Made by a program: the position numbers and the translations under genes. Below, piece after piece: positions 1 to 6,868 of a DNA stretch of 10,408 nucleotides (the first letter of the stretch is position 1; each line of letters starts with the position of its first letter). Under the pieces are notes generated by a model. It was not told the origin of the DNA. It was given only the letters and a program-made list of their open reading frames with translations, and searched no databases. Source of the DNA: Bacteroidota bacterium (lineage in GTDB: Bacteria; Bacteroidota; Bacteroidia; Chitinophagales; Chitinophagaceae); the NCBI GenBank assembly GCA_028875955.1, contig JAGWTX010000038.1, positions 1 through 10,408 of the forward strand, in the 5' to 3' direction.

Positions 1-1026
1 AAACTGATTAATGCCGTCTCTCGGGAGCAGATAGCCGATGACACATAGGATAATCCAGATGGCAACGGTAATCATCAGGGCCCTGAAATTGCCGATCTTA
101 TCCGAAAGAAGGGCTACCAGGTATGCGCCGGGTATGGCAATCAGTTGGATGATAAGAATGGCGATGATCAGGTTTTGGGTGGGAATGTTCAATTCGCTTT
201 TACCATACAGGGTGGCCGCCAGCATCACTGTTTGGACACCCATATTATAAAAGAAAAAGGCACCCAGGTATTTTTTTAAAACCGGCATATGACTCAGTTG
301 TTTCCAGACCTTATTCAATTCCTTGTAACCATGTGTGATAATATTTCCCCTGTCTTCCGGTTGGCCAATAGGGGTGCCTTTGGGCAATCTGGCCAGGGAG
401 AACTGCCCGAATCCCCACCACCAGATACCTACCAGCAGAAAGGAGATCTGGGATGCTTTGCCAATGGTGATCCCGAAAAGATCGGGCTTCAGAACGAAAA
501 CGAAGCAAATGATCTGCAGGATCACACTCCCGATATAGCCCATGGCAAAACCCTTGGCACTTACCCGGTCCTGGTCTTCCGGCGCCGCGATCTCCGGCAG
601 ATAGGAGTTGTAAAAAACCAGACTGCTCCAGAAACCCACACAGGCAACGATCAGGCAAAGCAGTCCATATCCCAGATTGGATGCATCAAAAAAGTATAGG
701 GCGCTGCAGGCAATACTTCCCATGGTACAGAAAAAGAAAAGAAATTTTTTCTTGTTGCCTTTGTAATCCGCAATCGAAGAAAGCAGGGGTGACATGAGGG
801 CTACCAATAAAAAAGCGATAGCCAGCGCATAGTTATACAAGGAGGTATTTACAAAGGTTCTGCCAAACAAGTGCACGGTATCATTGGAAGTGGCATCATT
901 GCCATCACCGGTTACCGATTCAAAATAAGCGGGGAAAATGGTTGATGTGATGACAAGGTTATATACACTGTTCGCCCAGTCGTACATAGCCCAGCCATTG
1001 ATGACTTTTTTGGAAGCAGTTTGCAT
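1..1026 (-). CDS. UMF1/Atg22-like MFS transporter (C-terminus off the left edge)
   Basis: The frame is open without a stop from an ATG at 1026 down to base 1, giving 342 residues of a protein whose family is usually around 430-460 aa. The N-terminus carries the signature of the UMF1 (Atg22-like) branch of the major facilitator superfamily: GWAMYDWANSVYN at residues 11-23, then the loop SSIADYKGNKKK after the second hydrophobic segment, and FYNSYLPEIA (138-147) followed by DRVSAKGFAMGYIGS. Many hydrophobic stretches alternate with short charged loops, as expected for a 12-TM inner-membrane carrier. The substrate of bacterial members is not established; yeast Atg22 exports amino acids from the vacuole. 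It lies 40 bp downstream of uppP in the same direction and is probably co-transcribed with it. Family assignment is firm; the substrate is unknown. Confidence 0.88.
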   Translation of the reverse strand, partial: MQTASKKVINGWAMYDWANSVYNLVITSTIFPAYFESVTGDGNDATSNDTVHLFGRTFVNTSLYNYALAIAFLLVALMSPLLSSIADYKGNKKKFLFFFCTMGSIACSALYFFDASNLGYGLLCLIVACVGFWSSLVFYNSYLPEIAAPEDQDRVSAKGFAMGYIGSVILQIICFVFVLKPDLFGITIGKASQISFLLVGIWWWGFGQFSLARLPKGTPIGQPEDRGNIITHGYKELNKVWKQLSHMPVLKKYLGAFFFYNMGVQTVMLAATLYGKSELNIPTQNLIIAILIIQLIAIPGAYLVALLSDKIGNFRALMITVAIWIILCVIGYLLPRDGINQF

Positions 1027-1066
1027 CTATGTCAGTTTTAAAGGTCAGCTGTAATCGAACCTTGGT

Positions 1067-1864
1067 TTATTGCAGATAGCCTGTCAGAACCAGTATCAGC
1101 AGGATTCCGCCCACCAGCACACGGTACCATCCAAACAAGCGGAAACCATGTTTTTGCAAATAACCGATAAAGAATTTGATAGCCAGCATGGCAACAACGA
1201 ATGCGATCAGGTTCCCCAGTCCCAGCATGATCAGGTTCTGTTTGTCCTGTAAAAGTTCCGGATTGTCTTTCCAGGCCTTGAGTAATTTATATCCCGTTGC
1301 CGCCGCCATGGTGGGTACAGCCAGAAAAAAGGAAAACTCTGCAGCCAGGTTCCTGGATAATTTTTGTTGCATACCCCCGATGATACTGGCCGCACTGCGG
1401 CTGGTTCCCGGAATCATGGCCAGACACTGCCAGATCCCAATGATAAATGCATTGGAGAGACTGATATTCTCTTCTTTTTCAACAGTGGATTGCTTAAAAA
1501 AGCGGTCAATAAATAAGAGAATAAAACCTCCCAGCAACATGGTAATGGCCACCGTTAAAGGGCTTTCCAGCAGGGCATCAATCTTTTTTGAAAAGATGGC
1601 ACCCAAAACCAGGGCGGGTATCACTGCAACCAACAGCTTCAGGTAAAAATTCAGCTTATTTAGCGGGAAGAATTTCTTCCAGTAAAGTACAATCACCGAA
1701 AGGATAGCACCGAACTGGATGGCTATTTCAAATAGTTTGGTAAATGGATCGGATGCCATATGAAACACAGAGCTGGCAATGATCATATGACCGGTGGAGG
1801 ATATGGGTAAAAACTCGGTAATTCCTTCGATTACTGATGTAACAATCGTTTCAAAAAGAGTCAT
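1067..1864 (-). CDS. uppP: Undecaprenyl-diphosphatase (BacA/UppP family)
   Basis: Integral membrane phosphatase that converts undecaprenyl diphosphate to undecaprenyl phosphate, recycling the lipid carrier of peptidoglycan and other envelope glycans; overproduction in other bacteria gives bacitracin resistance. The 265-aa length is normal for the family. Both active-site signatures are visible: EGITEFLPISSTGH (residues 13-26, with Glu13, Glu17 and His26) and PGTSRS (152-157, with Arg156), followed by the conserved FGWYR near residue 244. The hydrophobic profile fits a multi-pass protein throughout. The ATG at 1864 places the first motif at the usual distance from the N-terminus. A minus-strand terminator lies upstream at 2027-2050, so uppP probably has its own promoter in 1865-2026. 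The only candidate I see is a weak TATCTTTA at 1915-1922 without a convincing -33 element. The UMF1 transporter gene follows after 40 bp. Confidence 0.96.
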   Translation of the reverse strand: MTLFETIVTSVIEGITEFLPISSTGHMIIASSVFHMASDPFTKLFEIAIQFGAILSVIVLYWKKFFPLNKLNFYLKLLVAVIPALVLGAIFSKKIDALLESPLTVAITMLLGGFILLFIDRFFKQSTVEKEENISLSNAFIIGIWQCLAMIPGTSRSAASIIGGMQQKLSRNLAAEFSFFLAVPTMAAATGYKLLKAWKDNPELLQDKQNLIMLGLGNLIAFVVAMLAIKFFIGYLQKHGFRLFGWYRVLVGGILLILVLTGYLQ

Positions 1865-2026
1865 AAGGTTGGTTTTGAAGAATCCGTTTGCCTGTCAGGA
1901 ACAATTGGAATATTTAAAGATAATAGTAAAGATTGAATAGTTGAAGGGCAGGATTCATAGTTTTATTGCGGTGGTGGTTAGTTTGAAAGAGGAACTGCAG
2001 GGTTTACTTATCCGATAACGGACATG

Positions 2027-2050
2027 AAAAAAGCGGTAAAATACCGCTTT
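2027..2050 (-). terminator. Intrinsic terminator after the ftsX-DUF3098 unit
   Basis: A perfect 9-bp inverted repeat (AAAGCGGTA at 2030-2038, TACCGCTTT at 2042-2050) surrounds a 3-nt loop. Read on the minus strand the stem runs directly into six T residues (2032 down to 2027). On the plus strand no T-tract follows the stem, so the direction is minus. It starts 22 bp beyond the DUF3098 stop codon and separates that gene from uppP. Confidence 0.85.
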
Positions 2051-2072
2051 ACAAAAAAAGTATCGCCAATGG

Positions 2073-2330
2073 TTACTTCGCCACTGCTGCTTTCGGCTTT
2101 TTAAAAATGGCGAAGATCTCAATACCCAGACCCAATAAAAACATGGCAGGTGCAATGGTTATCCGGGTGGTACTGTATACCTCATTGGGATTAAAGACAT
2201 TCGGGTCGTTGCTTTTCCCGCCGCTCATCAGTACCAGACTCAGTGCGATGACAATACCGCCGATCAGCATCCAGGTATAATTTTCCTTTGTAAATAAGGC
2301 TGTGTGTAGATTTTTCTTTTGCTCGCTCAT
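2073..2330 (-). CDS. DUF3098 family small membrane protein
   Basis: An 85-aa protein starting MSEQKKNLHTALFTKENYTW. It has two predicted membrane helices, about residues 21-38 (MLIGGIVIALSLVLMSGG region) and 60-78 (TIAPAMFLLGLGIEIFAIF region), separated by a short polar loop with NPNEVYSTTRIT; a short KKPKAAVAK tail follows. This loop and the RITIAPA start of the second helix are the recognisable DUF3098 pattern, a family essentially confined to Bacteroidota and usually found beside ftsX and uppP. Function is unknown; the neighbourhood suggests a role with FtsX in the envelope. An upstream in-frame TTG at 2387 would add 19 residues overlapping the ftsX stop, but those residues are unlike the family, so the ATG at 2330 is preferred. 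The 53-bp gap to ftsX suggests co-transcription. Confidence 0.88.
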   Translation of the reverse strand: MSEQKKNLHTALFTKENYTWMLIGGIVIALSLVLMSGGKSNDPNVFNPNEVYSTTRITIAPAMFLLGLGIEIFAIFKKPKAAVAK

Positions 2331-2383
2331 AACGATAATATTTGCTTTAAATAAATGATAAGATAGGTGATAAAACACCAGGA

Positions 2384-3259
2384 TCAATACAAATCATCCA
2401 GTTTCATTTTTAAATATTTTAAAACACTCCTGTGGGTACTGAATACGGAAATACCCACTCCCAGAATGATCAATCCGCCAAACAGGATCAGGGTTAGTTT
2501 TGTGTCCCTTATCGTTTTTAGCTGGGGGAACTGATTTTCAGCCCAACTGATCAGGGCAAACAATAAAAAAATGGCAATACCCGAACTGATCAATCCGTTG
2601 ATCAGGGCCCGAATATTGAGCGGTTTGGCAATAAATCCCCTCGTGGCACCAACCATCTGCATGGTTTTGATCAGAAAACGGTTGCTAAACATGGCCAGAC
2701 GAATGGTATTATCGATACTGAATGTTACTATCAGGCATAAAATGATGGCAACCACCAGAAAGATCAGTCCAATTTTCGAGGCCCTTTCATTCAGGTTACC
2801 CACCAGGCTTTTCGGGTATTGTAAATCCGTGATCTGATTCCCATAAGCCGCCATCAGGTCGTTGGCGATTTTTGTCAGGCTATCACTGTTTACATAAGCG
2901 GCTTTGGCATAGAAATCAATGCTTTCTGGAAGGGGGTTCACATCCAGGATGGTAGCCCAGTCTTCATTGTTCTCCTTGTTCCAGATCTCCTTGGCCATTT
3001 TCTTGTCTACATAGGTCACATTCTTGGCATAGGGTTTCTGGGCAATGTAAAGTTGGATCTGGCCAATCGTATCCTTGTTCAGGGTGCGCAGATACGCACT
3101 CAAACGGATATCCTCTTTGAAAGCATTACCAACCGAACTGATATTCAGGAAAAACCAGCCCATGATCCCCATGATCAGTAAAACCAAGGCCACTCCGATA
3201 ATGCTATAGAGATAATTGGGTTTACTACGTTTCATTGATGATTTTCCGATAACTGCCAT
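2384..3259 (-). CDS. ftsX: Cell division protein FtsX (permease-like)
   Basis: FtsX is the membrane half of the FtsEX ABC-type complex, which couples ATP hydrolysis by FtsE to activation of peptidoglycan hydrolases during division. The 291-aa protein has the typical layout: a short basic N-terminus (KSSMKRSKPNYLYSIIG), TM1 at about 16-39, a periplasmic domain at about 40-160 containing the conserved NPLP (108-111), TM2 at about 162-183, the cytoplasmic segment NTIRLAMFSNRFLIKTMQMVGAT (184-206) that is strongly conserved in FtsX, TM3 at about 220-241 and TM4 at about 255-275. No ftsE is visible beside it, which is common in Bacteroidota where ftsE lies elsewhere. The ATG at 3259 gives the expected N-terminus; an internal Met9 (3235) is a less likely alternative. 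A TACATTTG promoter element lies about 60 bp upstream. Confidence 0.93.
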   Translation of the reverse strand: MAVIGKSSMKRSKPNYLYSIIGVALVLLIMGIMGWFFLNISSVGNAFKEDIRLSAYLRTLNKDTIGQIQLYIAQKPYAKNVTYVDKKMAKEIWNKENNEDWATILDVNPLPESIDFYAKAAYVNSDSLTKIANDLMAAYGNQITDLQYPKSLVGNLNERASKIGLIFLVVAIILCLIVTFSIDNTIRLAMFSNRFLIKTMQMVGATRGFIAKPLNIRALINGLISSGIAIFLLFALISWAENQFPQLKTIRDTKLTLILFGGLIILGVGISVFSTHRSVLKYLKMKLDDLY

Positions 3260-3317
3260 GTTGCAAAAATATTTTATGGATGCTAATAGAACACCGGGAA
3301 GGTGACTGACCCTAGCG

Positions 3318-3325
3318 CAAATGTA
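3318..3325 (-). promoter_or_regulatory. Candidate -7 promoter element for ftsX (TACATTTG)
   Basis: On the minus strand these bases read TACATTTG, a perfect match to the Bacteroidota -7 consensus TAnnTTTG. Transcription would start around 3311, leaving about 50 nt before the ftsX ATG. No TTG lies at the usual 17-23-bp spacing upstream, so the -33 element is missing or degenerate. The element is one arm of an inverted repeat shared with the plus-strand element at 3347-3354. Confidence 0.5.
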
Positions 3326-3346
3326 GGCTTTTGCAACCTAAACACT

Positions 3347-3354
3347 TACATTTG
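3347..3354 (+). promoter_or_regulatory. Candidate -7 promoter element for leuS (TACATTTG)
   Basis: This is a perfect TAnnTTTG match on the plus strand. A TTTG lies upstream at 3330-3333, but the spacing is only 13 bp rather than the usual 17-23. If used, transcription starts near 3361 and gives a leader of roughly 220 nt before leuS. It mirrors the minus-strand element at 3318-3325. Confidence 0.45.
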
Positions 3355-3582
3355 CAGCCACCCCTGCGACCAAATTGCATTGGAAAATAGGGCATTCAGG
3401 CGGGAATTGGGTTAAAGAATTGTTAGGATTGTTTTTTGCTTTTTATTTCGCCCCTATCCGCTTTGCCCGAAACGCCAAATGACTTCGGGAATCTCTGTCT
3501 GAATGGTCCCGATTTTGCGGAAAAATACCGGTTGGTCAGGGGTTAAAAGAGACATCAGTTCACATAAATGCTCCGAAAGGAT

Positions 3583-6387
3583 ATGGAATACGATTTCAGG
3601 AAGATTGAGAAAACATGGCAACAAAATTGGAAAGACAAAAATGTGTATGCCGTAAGTAATACCAGTAACAAACCCAAGTGTTATGTATTGGATATGTTTC
3701 CCTACCCAAGCGGGGCAGGGCTGCATGTGGGACATCCGCTGGGATATATTGCTTCGGATATCTATAGCCGGTTTAAAAGGCTGAAAGGCTTTAATGTTTT
3801 GCATCCGATGGGTTATGACGCATTTGGTTTACCCGCAGAACAATATGCCATTGAACATGGGGTACATCCGGCAACCAGTACCGCAAAAAACATCGACACA
3901 TTCCGCCAACAGCTGGATAATATCGGTTTCTGTTATGACTGGAGCCGGGAAGTTCGTACCTGCGAACCCGGTTATTACCGATGGACCCAATGGATCTTCC
4001 TGCAACTTTTTGAGAGTTTCTTTAACAGGAAAACCCAAAAGGCAGAACCGATCGCCGTTCTGATCAAATCTTTTGAACAGGAGGGGAATGCCATCCATCC
4101 CTGTCCGGCCAACTCATCGCTTTCCTTTTCTGCTGCCGGATGGGCAGCTGCCACGGAAAAGGAAAAACAGGAAATCCTTATGCAGTATCGATTGGCTTTT
4201 TGCGGTTATGGTGAAGTGAACTGGTGTGAAGCATTGGGTACGGTATTGGCGAATGACGAAGTGGTGAACGGGGTCAGTGAAAGAGGGGGTTATCCGGTTG
4301 TAAAAAAGAAACTCCGGCAATGGTACCTGCGGATTACGGAATATGCCGACCGCCTGCTGGAAGGACTGGAAACGATCGAGTTCAGTGATGCCATGAAAGA
4401 AATGCAGACCAACTGGATCGGGAAATCATACGGTGCCGAGATCGATTTTGAGATCCTGCTTCCGCAGGGAGGAGAAGGGAACCATGCTTTTACCAAACTC
4501 CCCTCCCCGCTCAGGGTGTATACCACCCGTCCGGACACCATTTTCGGGGTCGACTTCATGGTGATCGCACCCGAACATGATTTAATTGAACAGATTACCA
4601 CTGAGGAGCAAAAAACGGCGGTCGGGGAATACATCACTTATGTAAAAAGCCGCAGCGACCGCGAACGCCAGGCCGAAAAAAGAATTTCGGGCTGTTTTAC
4701 CGGTGCTTTTGCGGTGAATCCGTTCAACGGCAAAAAAATCCCGATCTGGATTTCAGAATATGTGCTTGCAGGTTATGGTACCGGTGCTATTATGGGGGTA
4801 CCCTGCGGGGATGAACGCGATCACAGATTTGCAAAACATTTCCATATTCCGATCACCAATATTATCGGTGCACATTACGATGGAACCGATGCCAATCCGA
4901 CCAAGGAAGCTTTGCTGGAAAACAGTGAATTCCTGAACGGTATAAGGATGCGGGATGCCATTGACATTGTAAATACCAGGCTGGAGGAAATGGGTATTGG
5001 CAAGAAAAAGGTAAATTATAAAATGCGCGATGCTGCATTCAGCCGCCAGCGATATTGGGGTGAACCCTTTCCCATCCAATGGAAAAACGGGGTGGCGGAA
5101 CCCTTAAGCGAAACCGAATTGCCCTTACTGTTACCGGAGGTGGAAAGTTATCGTCCCGGTCCGGAAGGGGAAGGGCCATTGGCCAATATTCCCGAATGGG
5201 TGGCCAGGGAGCTCGAAACCAATACCATGCCCGGTTATGCAGGCAGCAGCTGGTATTTTCTCCGTTATATGGATCCGCACAATACAACGGCTTTCTGCGA
5301 CAGGAAAGTGAGTGATTACTGGAACCAGGTGGATCTCTATATTGGTGGAACCGAACATGCTGTAGGGCATCTCTTGTACAGCCGTATGTGGACCAAGGCT
5401 TTGTTTGATCTCGGCCATATCGGTTTTGATGAACCCTTCCGGAAACTGTTGAACCAGGGAATGATCCAGGGGAGCAGCCGGTTTGTCTATCGATTGAAAG
5501 GAACGGAAATCTTTGTGTCTTATGAACTAATCGAAAAAGGGAAATACACAATGGATCAGGTGGATCCCATACGGGTGGATGTGAATTTTGTGGATGGTGT
5601 TGAACTGGATAAAGCACATTTTGTCAAATGGCGGAATGGAGAATATGCTAACGCAAAATTTGAAATGGAAGCTGACAGATACATCTGTGGTGTGGAAGTG
5701 GAGAAGATGTCCAAGTCGAAATTCAATACTGTAAACCCTGACGACCTGGTTGAGAAATTCGGTGCCGATACTTTCCGCATGTATGAAATGTTTCTGGGGC
5801 CGGTAGACCAGAGCAAGCCCTGGGATACCAAGGGGATTGAAGGGGTACACCGTTTCCTGAAAAAACTGTGGCGTTTGTTTTTTGATGAGGTAAAGGGAAA
5901 ACGCTGGGAGACTGAAGCACCAACTGCGGCGGAATGGAAAGTATTGCACCGCACCATCAAAAAGATTGAAGAAGATACCGATCGATTTAGTTTTAATACG
6001 GCTGTCAGTGCGTTCATGATCTGCGTGAACGAACTGGCTGATTTGAAATGTTATAAACGTGATATCCTCCAGCCACTCATCATCCTGCTTACACCCTATG
6101 CACCGCATATCTGCGAGGAACTGTGGATGGCTTTGGGAAATGAGGGGACTGTTCTGGATGCGGAATACCCGAAATACGAGGAGAAATATACGGTCGAATC
6201 CTCCAAAGAATATCCCGTCAGTATCAACGGGAAGGTCCGCACCAATATTAACATTGCTTTAGATGCAACTGCGGAACAGGTTCAGGAAATTGCCCTCGCA
6301 AACGAACTCGTACAAAAATGGATGGAAGGAAAAACTTTGAAAAAATTCATTTTTGTAAAAGGCAAAATGATTAACCTGGTTATCTGA
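3583..6387 (+). CDS. leuS: Leucine--tRNA ligase (LeuRS)
   Basis: Cytoplasmic class I aminoacyl-tRNA synthetase that charges tRNA-Leu with leucine. From the ATG at 3583 it is 934 aa, as in other Bacteroidota. The class I motif is FPYPSGAGLHVGH (39-51, HIGH form HVGH at 48-51) and the second catalytic motif is KMSKS at 708-712. The CP1 editing domain, which hydrolyses mischarged tRNA, shows TTRPDTIFG (314-322) and GTGAIMGVPCGDERD (399-413) with the conserved terminal Asp. The long segment from QGMIQG (625-630) to KMSKS is the phylum-typical insertion. The C-terminal anticodon-binding and tail regions are complete, ending GKMINLVI. Start choice: MEYDFRKIEKTWQQNWKD matches the family N-terminus; an in-frame ATG at 3568 would add five residues. 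An unusual insertion lies at residues 294-310. The gene is transcribed divergently from ftsX. Confidence 0.97.
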   Translation: MEYDFRKIEKTWQQNWKDKNVYAVSNTSNKPKCYVLDMFPYPSGAGLHVGHPLGYIASDIYSRFKRLKGFNVLHPMGYDAFGLPAEQYAIEHGVHPATSTAKNIDTFRQQLDNIGFCYDWSREVRTCEPGYYRWTQWIFLQLFESFFNRKTQKAEPIAVLIKSFEQEGNAIHPCPANSSLSFSAAGWAAATEKEKQEILMQYRLAFCGYGEVNWCEALGTVLANDEVVNGVSERGGYPVVKKKLRQWYLRITEYADRLLEGLETIEFSDAMKEMQTNWIGKSYGAEIDFEILLPQGGEGNHAFTKLPSPLRVYTTRPDTIFGVDFMVIAPEHDLIEQITTEEQKTAVGEYITYVKSRSDRERQAEKRISGCFTGAFAVNPFNGKKIPIWISEYVLAGYGTGAIMGVPCGDERDHRFAKHFHIPITNIIGAHYDGTDANPTKEALLENSEFLNGIRMRDAIDIVNTRLEEMGIGKKKVNYKMRDAAFSRQRYWGEPFPIQWKNGVAEPLSETELPLLLPEVESYRPGPEGEGPLANIPEWVARELETNTMPGYAGSSWYFLRYMDPHNTTAFCDRKVSDYWNQVDLYIGGTEHAVGHLLYSRMWTKALFDLGHIGFDEPFRKLLNQGMIQGSSRFVYRLKGTEIFVSYELIEKGKYTMDQVDPIRVDVNFVDGVELDKAHFVKWRNGEYANAKFEMEADRYICGVEVEKMSKSKFNTVNPDDLVEKFGADTFRMYEMFLGPVDQSKPWDTKGIEGVHRFLKKLWRLFFDEVKGKRWETEAPTAAEWKVLHRTIKKIEEDTDRFSFNTAVSAFMICVNELADLKCYKRDILQPLIILLTPYAPHICEELWMALGNEGTVLDAEYPKYEEKYTVESSKEYPVSINGKVRTNINIALDATAEQVQEIALANELVQKWMEGKTLKKFIFVKGKMINLVI
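4464..4510 (+). repeat. G-rich/C-rich imperfect inverted repeat inside leuS
   Basis: Arms at 4464-4475 (GCAGGGAGGAGA) and 4499-4510 (TCCCCTCCCCGC) are complementary at 10 of 12 positions around a 23-nt loop. They encode the segment PQGGEGNHAFTKLPSPL in the LeuRS editing domain, just before TTRPDTIFG, where family members normally have a short variable strand-turn. The reading frame is kept. The composition (a purine run, then a pyrimidine run of C and T) differs from the flanking codons and resembles small palindromic elements seen in Bacteroidota genomes. That it is a mobile repeat is inference. Confidence 0.45.
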
Positions 6388-6478
6388 TGGGATGAATATC
6401 CGGGAAGCGGACTTTTTTCCGGATCTTACCGATAGCTGCCTTTTTGTTTGCCGGAAACCGCAAACTAAAACGCTATAT

Positions 6479-6760
6479 ATGAAAACAATGTTTACACTAC
6501 TGTTTCTTGCCGGTATGGGCAGTCTGTCGCATCTTAAGGCTGCAACTGTTTCAAAGGATTCAACTGAGACTTTGCTGCAGGCCAGGATGAAACAGATGGA
6601 GATCCATGTACAGAAATTACAGGCTGAGATCCGGGTACTGAAATTAGCAGACAGTCTTCATCTTTCAGAGCTGCAGAAGTTGAAAAACTCGCTTCGCCAA
6701 TCAGCCCCCCGAAAGCTGGTGATCAGCCGGGTAGGCTCAAAACAGGCAAATATCCAATAG
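6479..6760 (+). CDS. Small secreted coiled-coil protein, function unknown
   Basis: A 93-aa protein I do not recognise. It begins MKTMFTLLFLAGMGSLSHLKA, a plausible Sec signal peptide with cleavage near Ala21 or Ala22, so the product is probably periplasmic or outer-surface. No lipobox cysteine is present. After the signal, roughly residues 30-72 (ETLLQARMKQMEIHVQ to LQKLKNSLRQ) show leucine/methionine spacing suited to a coiled coil; a basic tail, PRKLVISRVGSKQANIQ, follows. An upstream in-frame ATG at 6392, five bases after the leuS stop, would add 29 residues with two cysteines and would bury the signal peptide, so 6479 is preferred. It lies 91 bp after leuS in the same direction and is followed directly by a strong terminator, so it may end a leuS transcript or be its own unit. 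Confidence 0.65.
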   Translation: MKTMFTLLFLAGMGSLSHLKAATVSKDSTETLLQARMKQMEIHVQKLQAEIRVLKLADSLHLSELQKLKNSLRQSAPRKLVISRVGSKQANIQ

Positions 6761-6768
6761 AACTTTAT

Positions 6769-6793
6769 AAGGACCGGTCTACGGTCCTTTTTT
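6769..6793 (+). terminator. Intrinsic terminator after the small coiled-coil gene
   Basis: An 8-bp perfect stem (AAGGACCG at 6769-6776, CGGTCCTT at 6782-6789) surrounds a 5-nt loop and is followed by T residues up to 6793, six in a row counting the end of the stem. It begins 8 bp after the stop codon at 6760 and separates the leuS side from the tricorn protease gene. Confidence 0.9.
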
Positions 6794-6868
6794 CTGGCCA
6801 TTCAAATAAGTTTCCTTTTTTGTTTCCGGGTGTTTATTAACTTGTCAGCACAAACTAATTTTTGCTGA

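Larger units (their letters stand above)
3260..3582. other. Divergent intergenic region between ftsX and leuS
   Basis: About 320 bp without a supportable gene. It contains the two outward-facing TACATTTG elements (3318-3325 and 3347-3354), which lie inside a perfect 9-bp inverted repeat (3317-3325 and 3347-3355) around a TTGCAA palindrome (3331-3336). The stretch 3356-3582 would be the leuS leader. Within it I see a short hairpin, CCCGAA at 3466-3471 pairing with TTCGGG at 3484-3489, and a T-rich stretch at 3431-3447. I do not recognise a riboswitch, a T-box or an RNA gene. Confidence 0.6.

Noticed and set aside
289..699. 136-codon plus-strand open frame at the left end
   Set aside because: It overlaps the UMF1 transporter on the other strand, which has clear family motifs; the translated product is low in hydrophobic structure and resembles nothing known.
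3420..3450. TTG-N21-TATTTCG as a second leuS promoter
   Set aside because: The spacing is acceptable, but the -7 element deviates from TAnnTTTG at important positions; too weak to list.
3454..3804. Minus-strand open frame crossing the leuS leader and leuS start
   Set aside because: It covers the HIGH-motif region of leuS in antisense and has no recognisable features.
5527..6108. 193-codon open frame on the minus strand inside leuS
   Set aside because: It is antisense to the conserved LeuRS catalytic and anticodon-binding regions, has no recognisable domain, and follows from the codon use of leuS.
6392..6478. Upstream start for the small protein at 6392
   Set aside because: The extension would place 29 polar residues before a good signal peptide; the internal ATG at 6479 gives a normal secreted precursor.
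6474..6481. TATATATG as a -7 promoter element
   Set aside because: It overlaps the chosen start codon and matches the consensus poorly, so it cannot drive this gene in a normal way.
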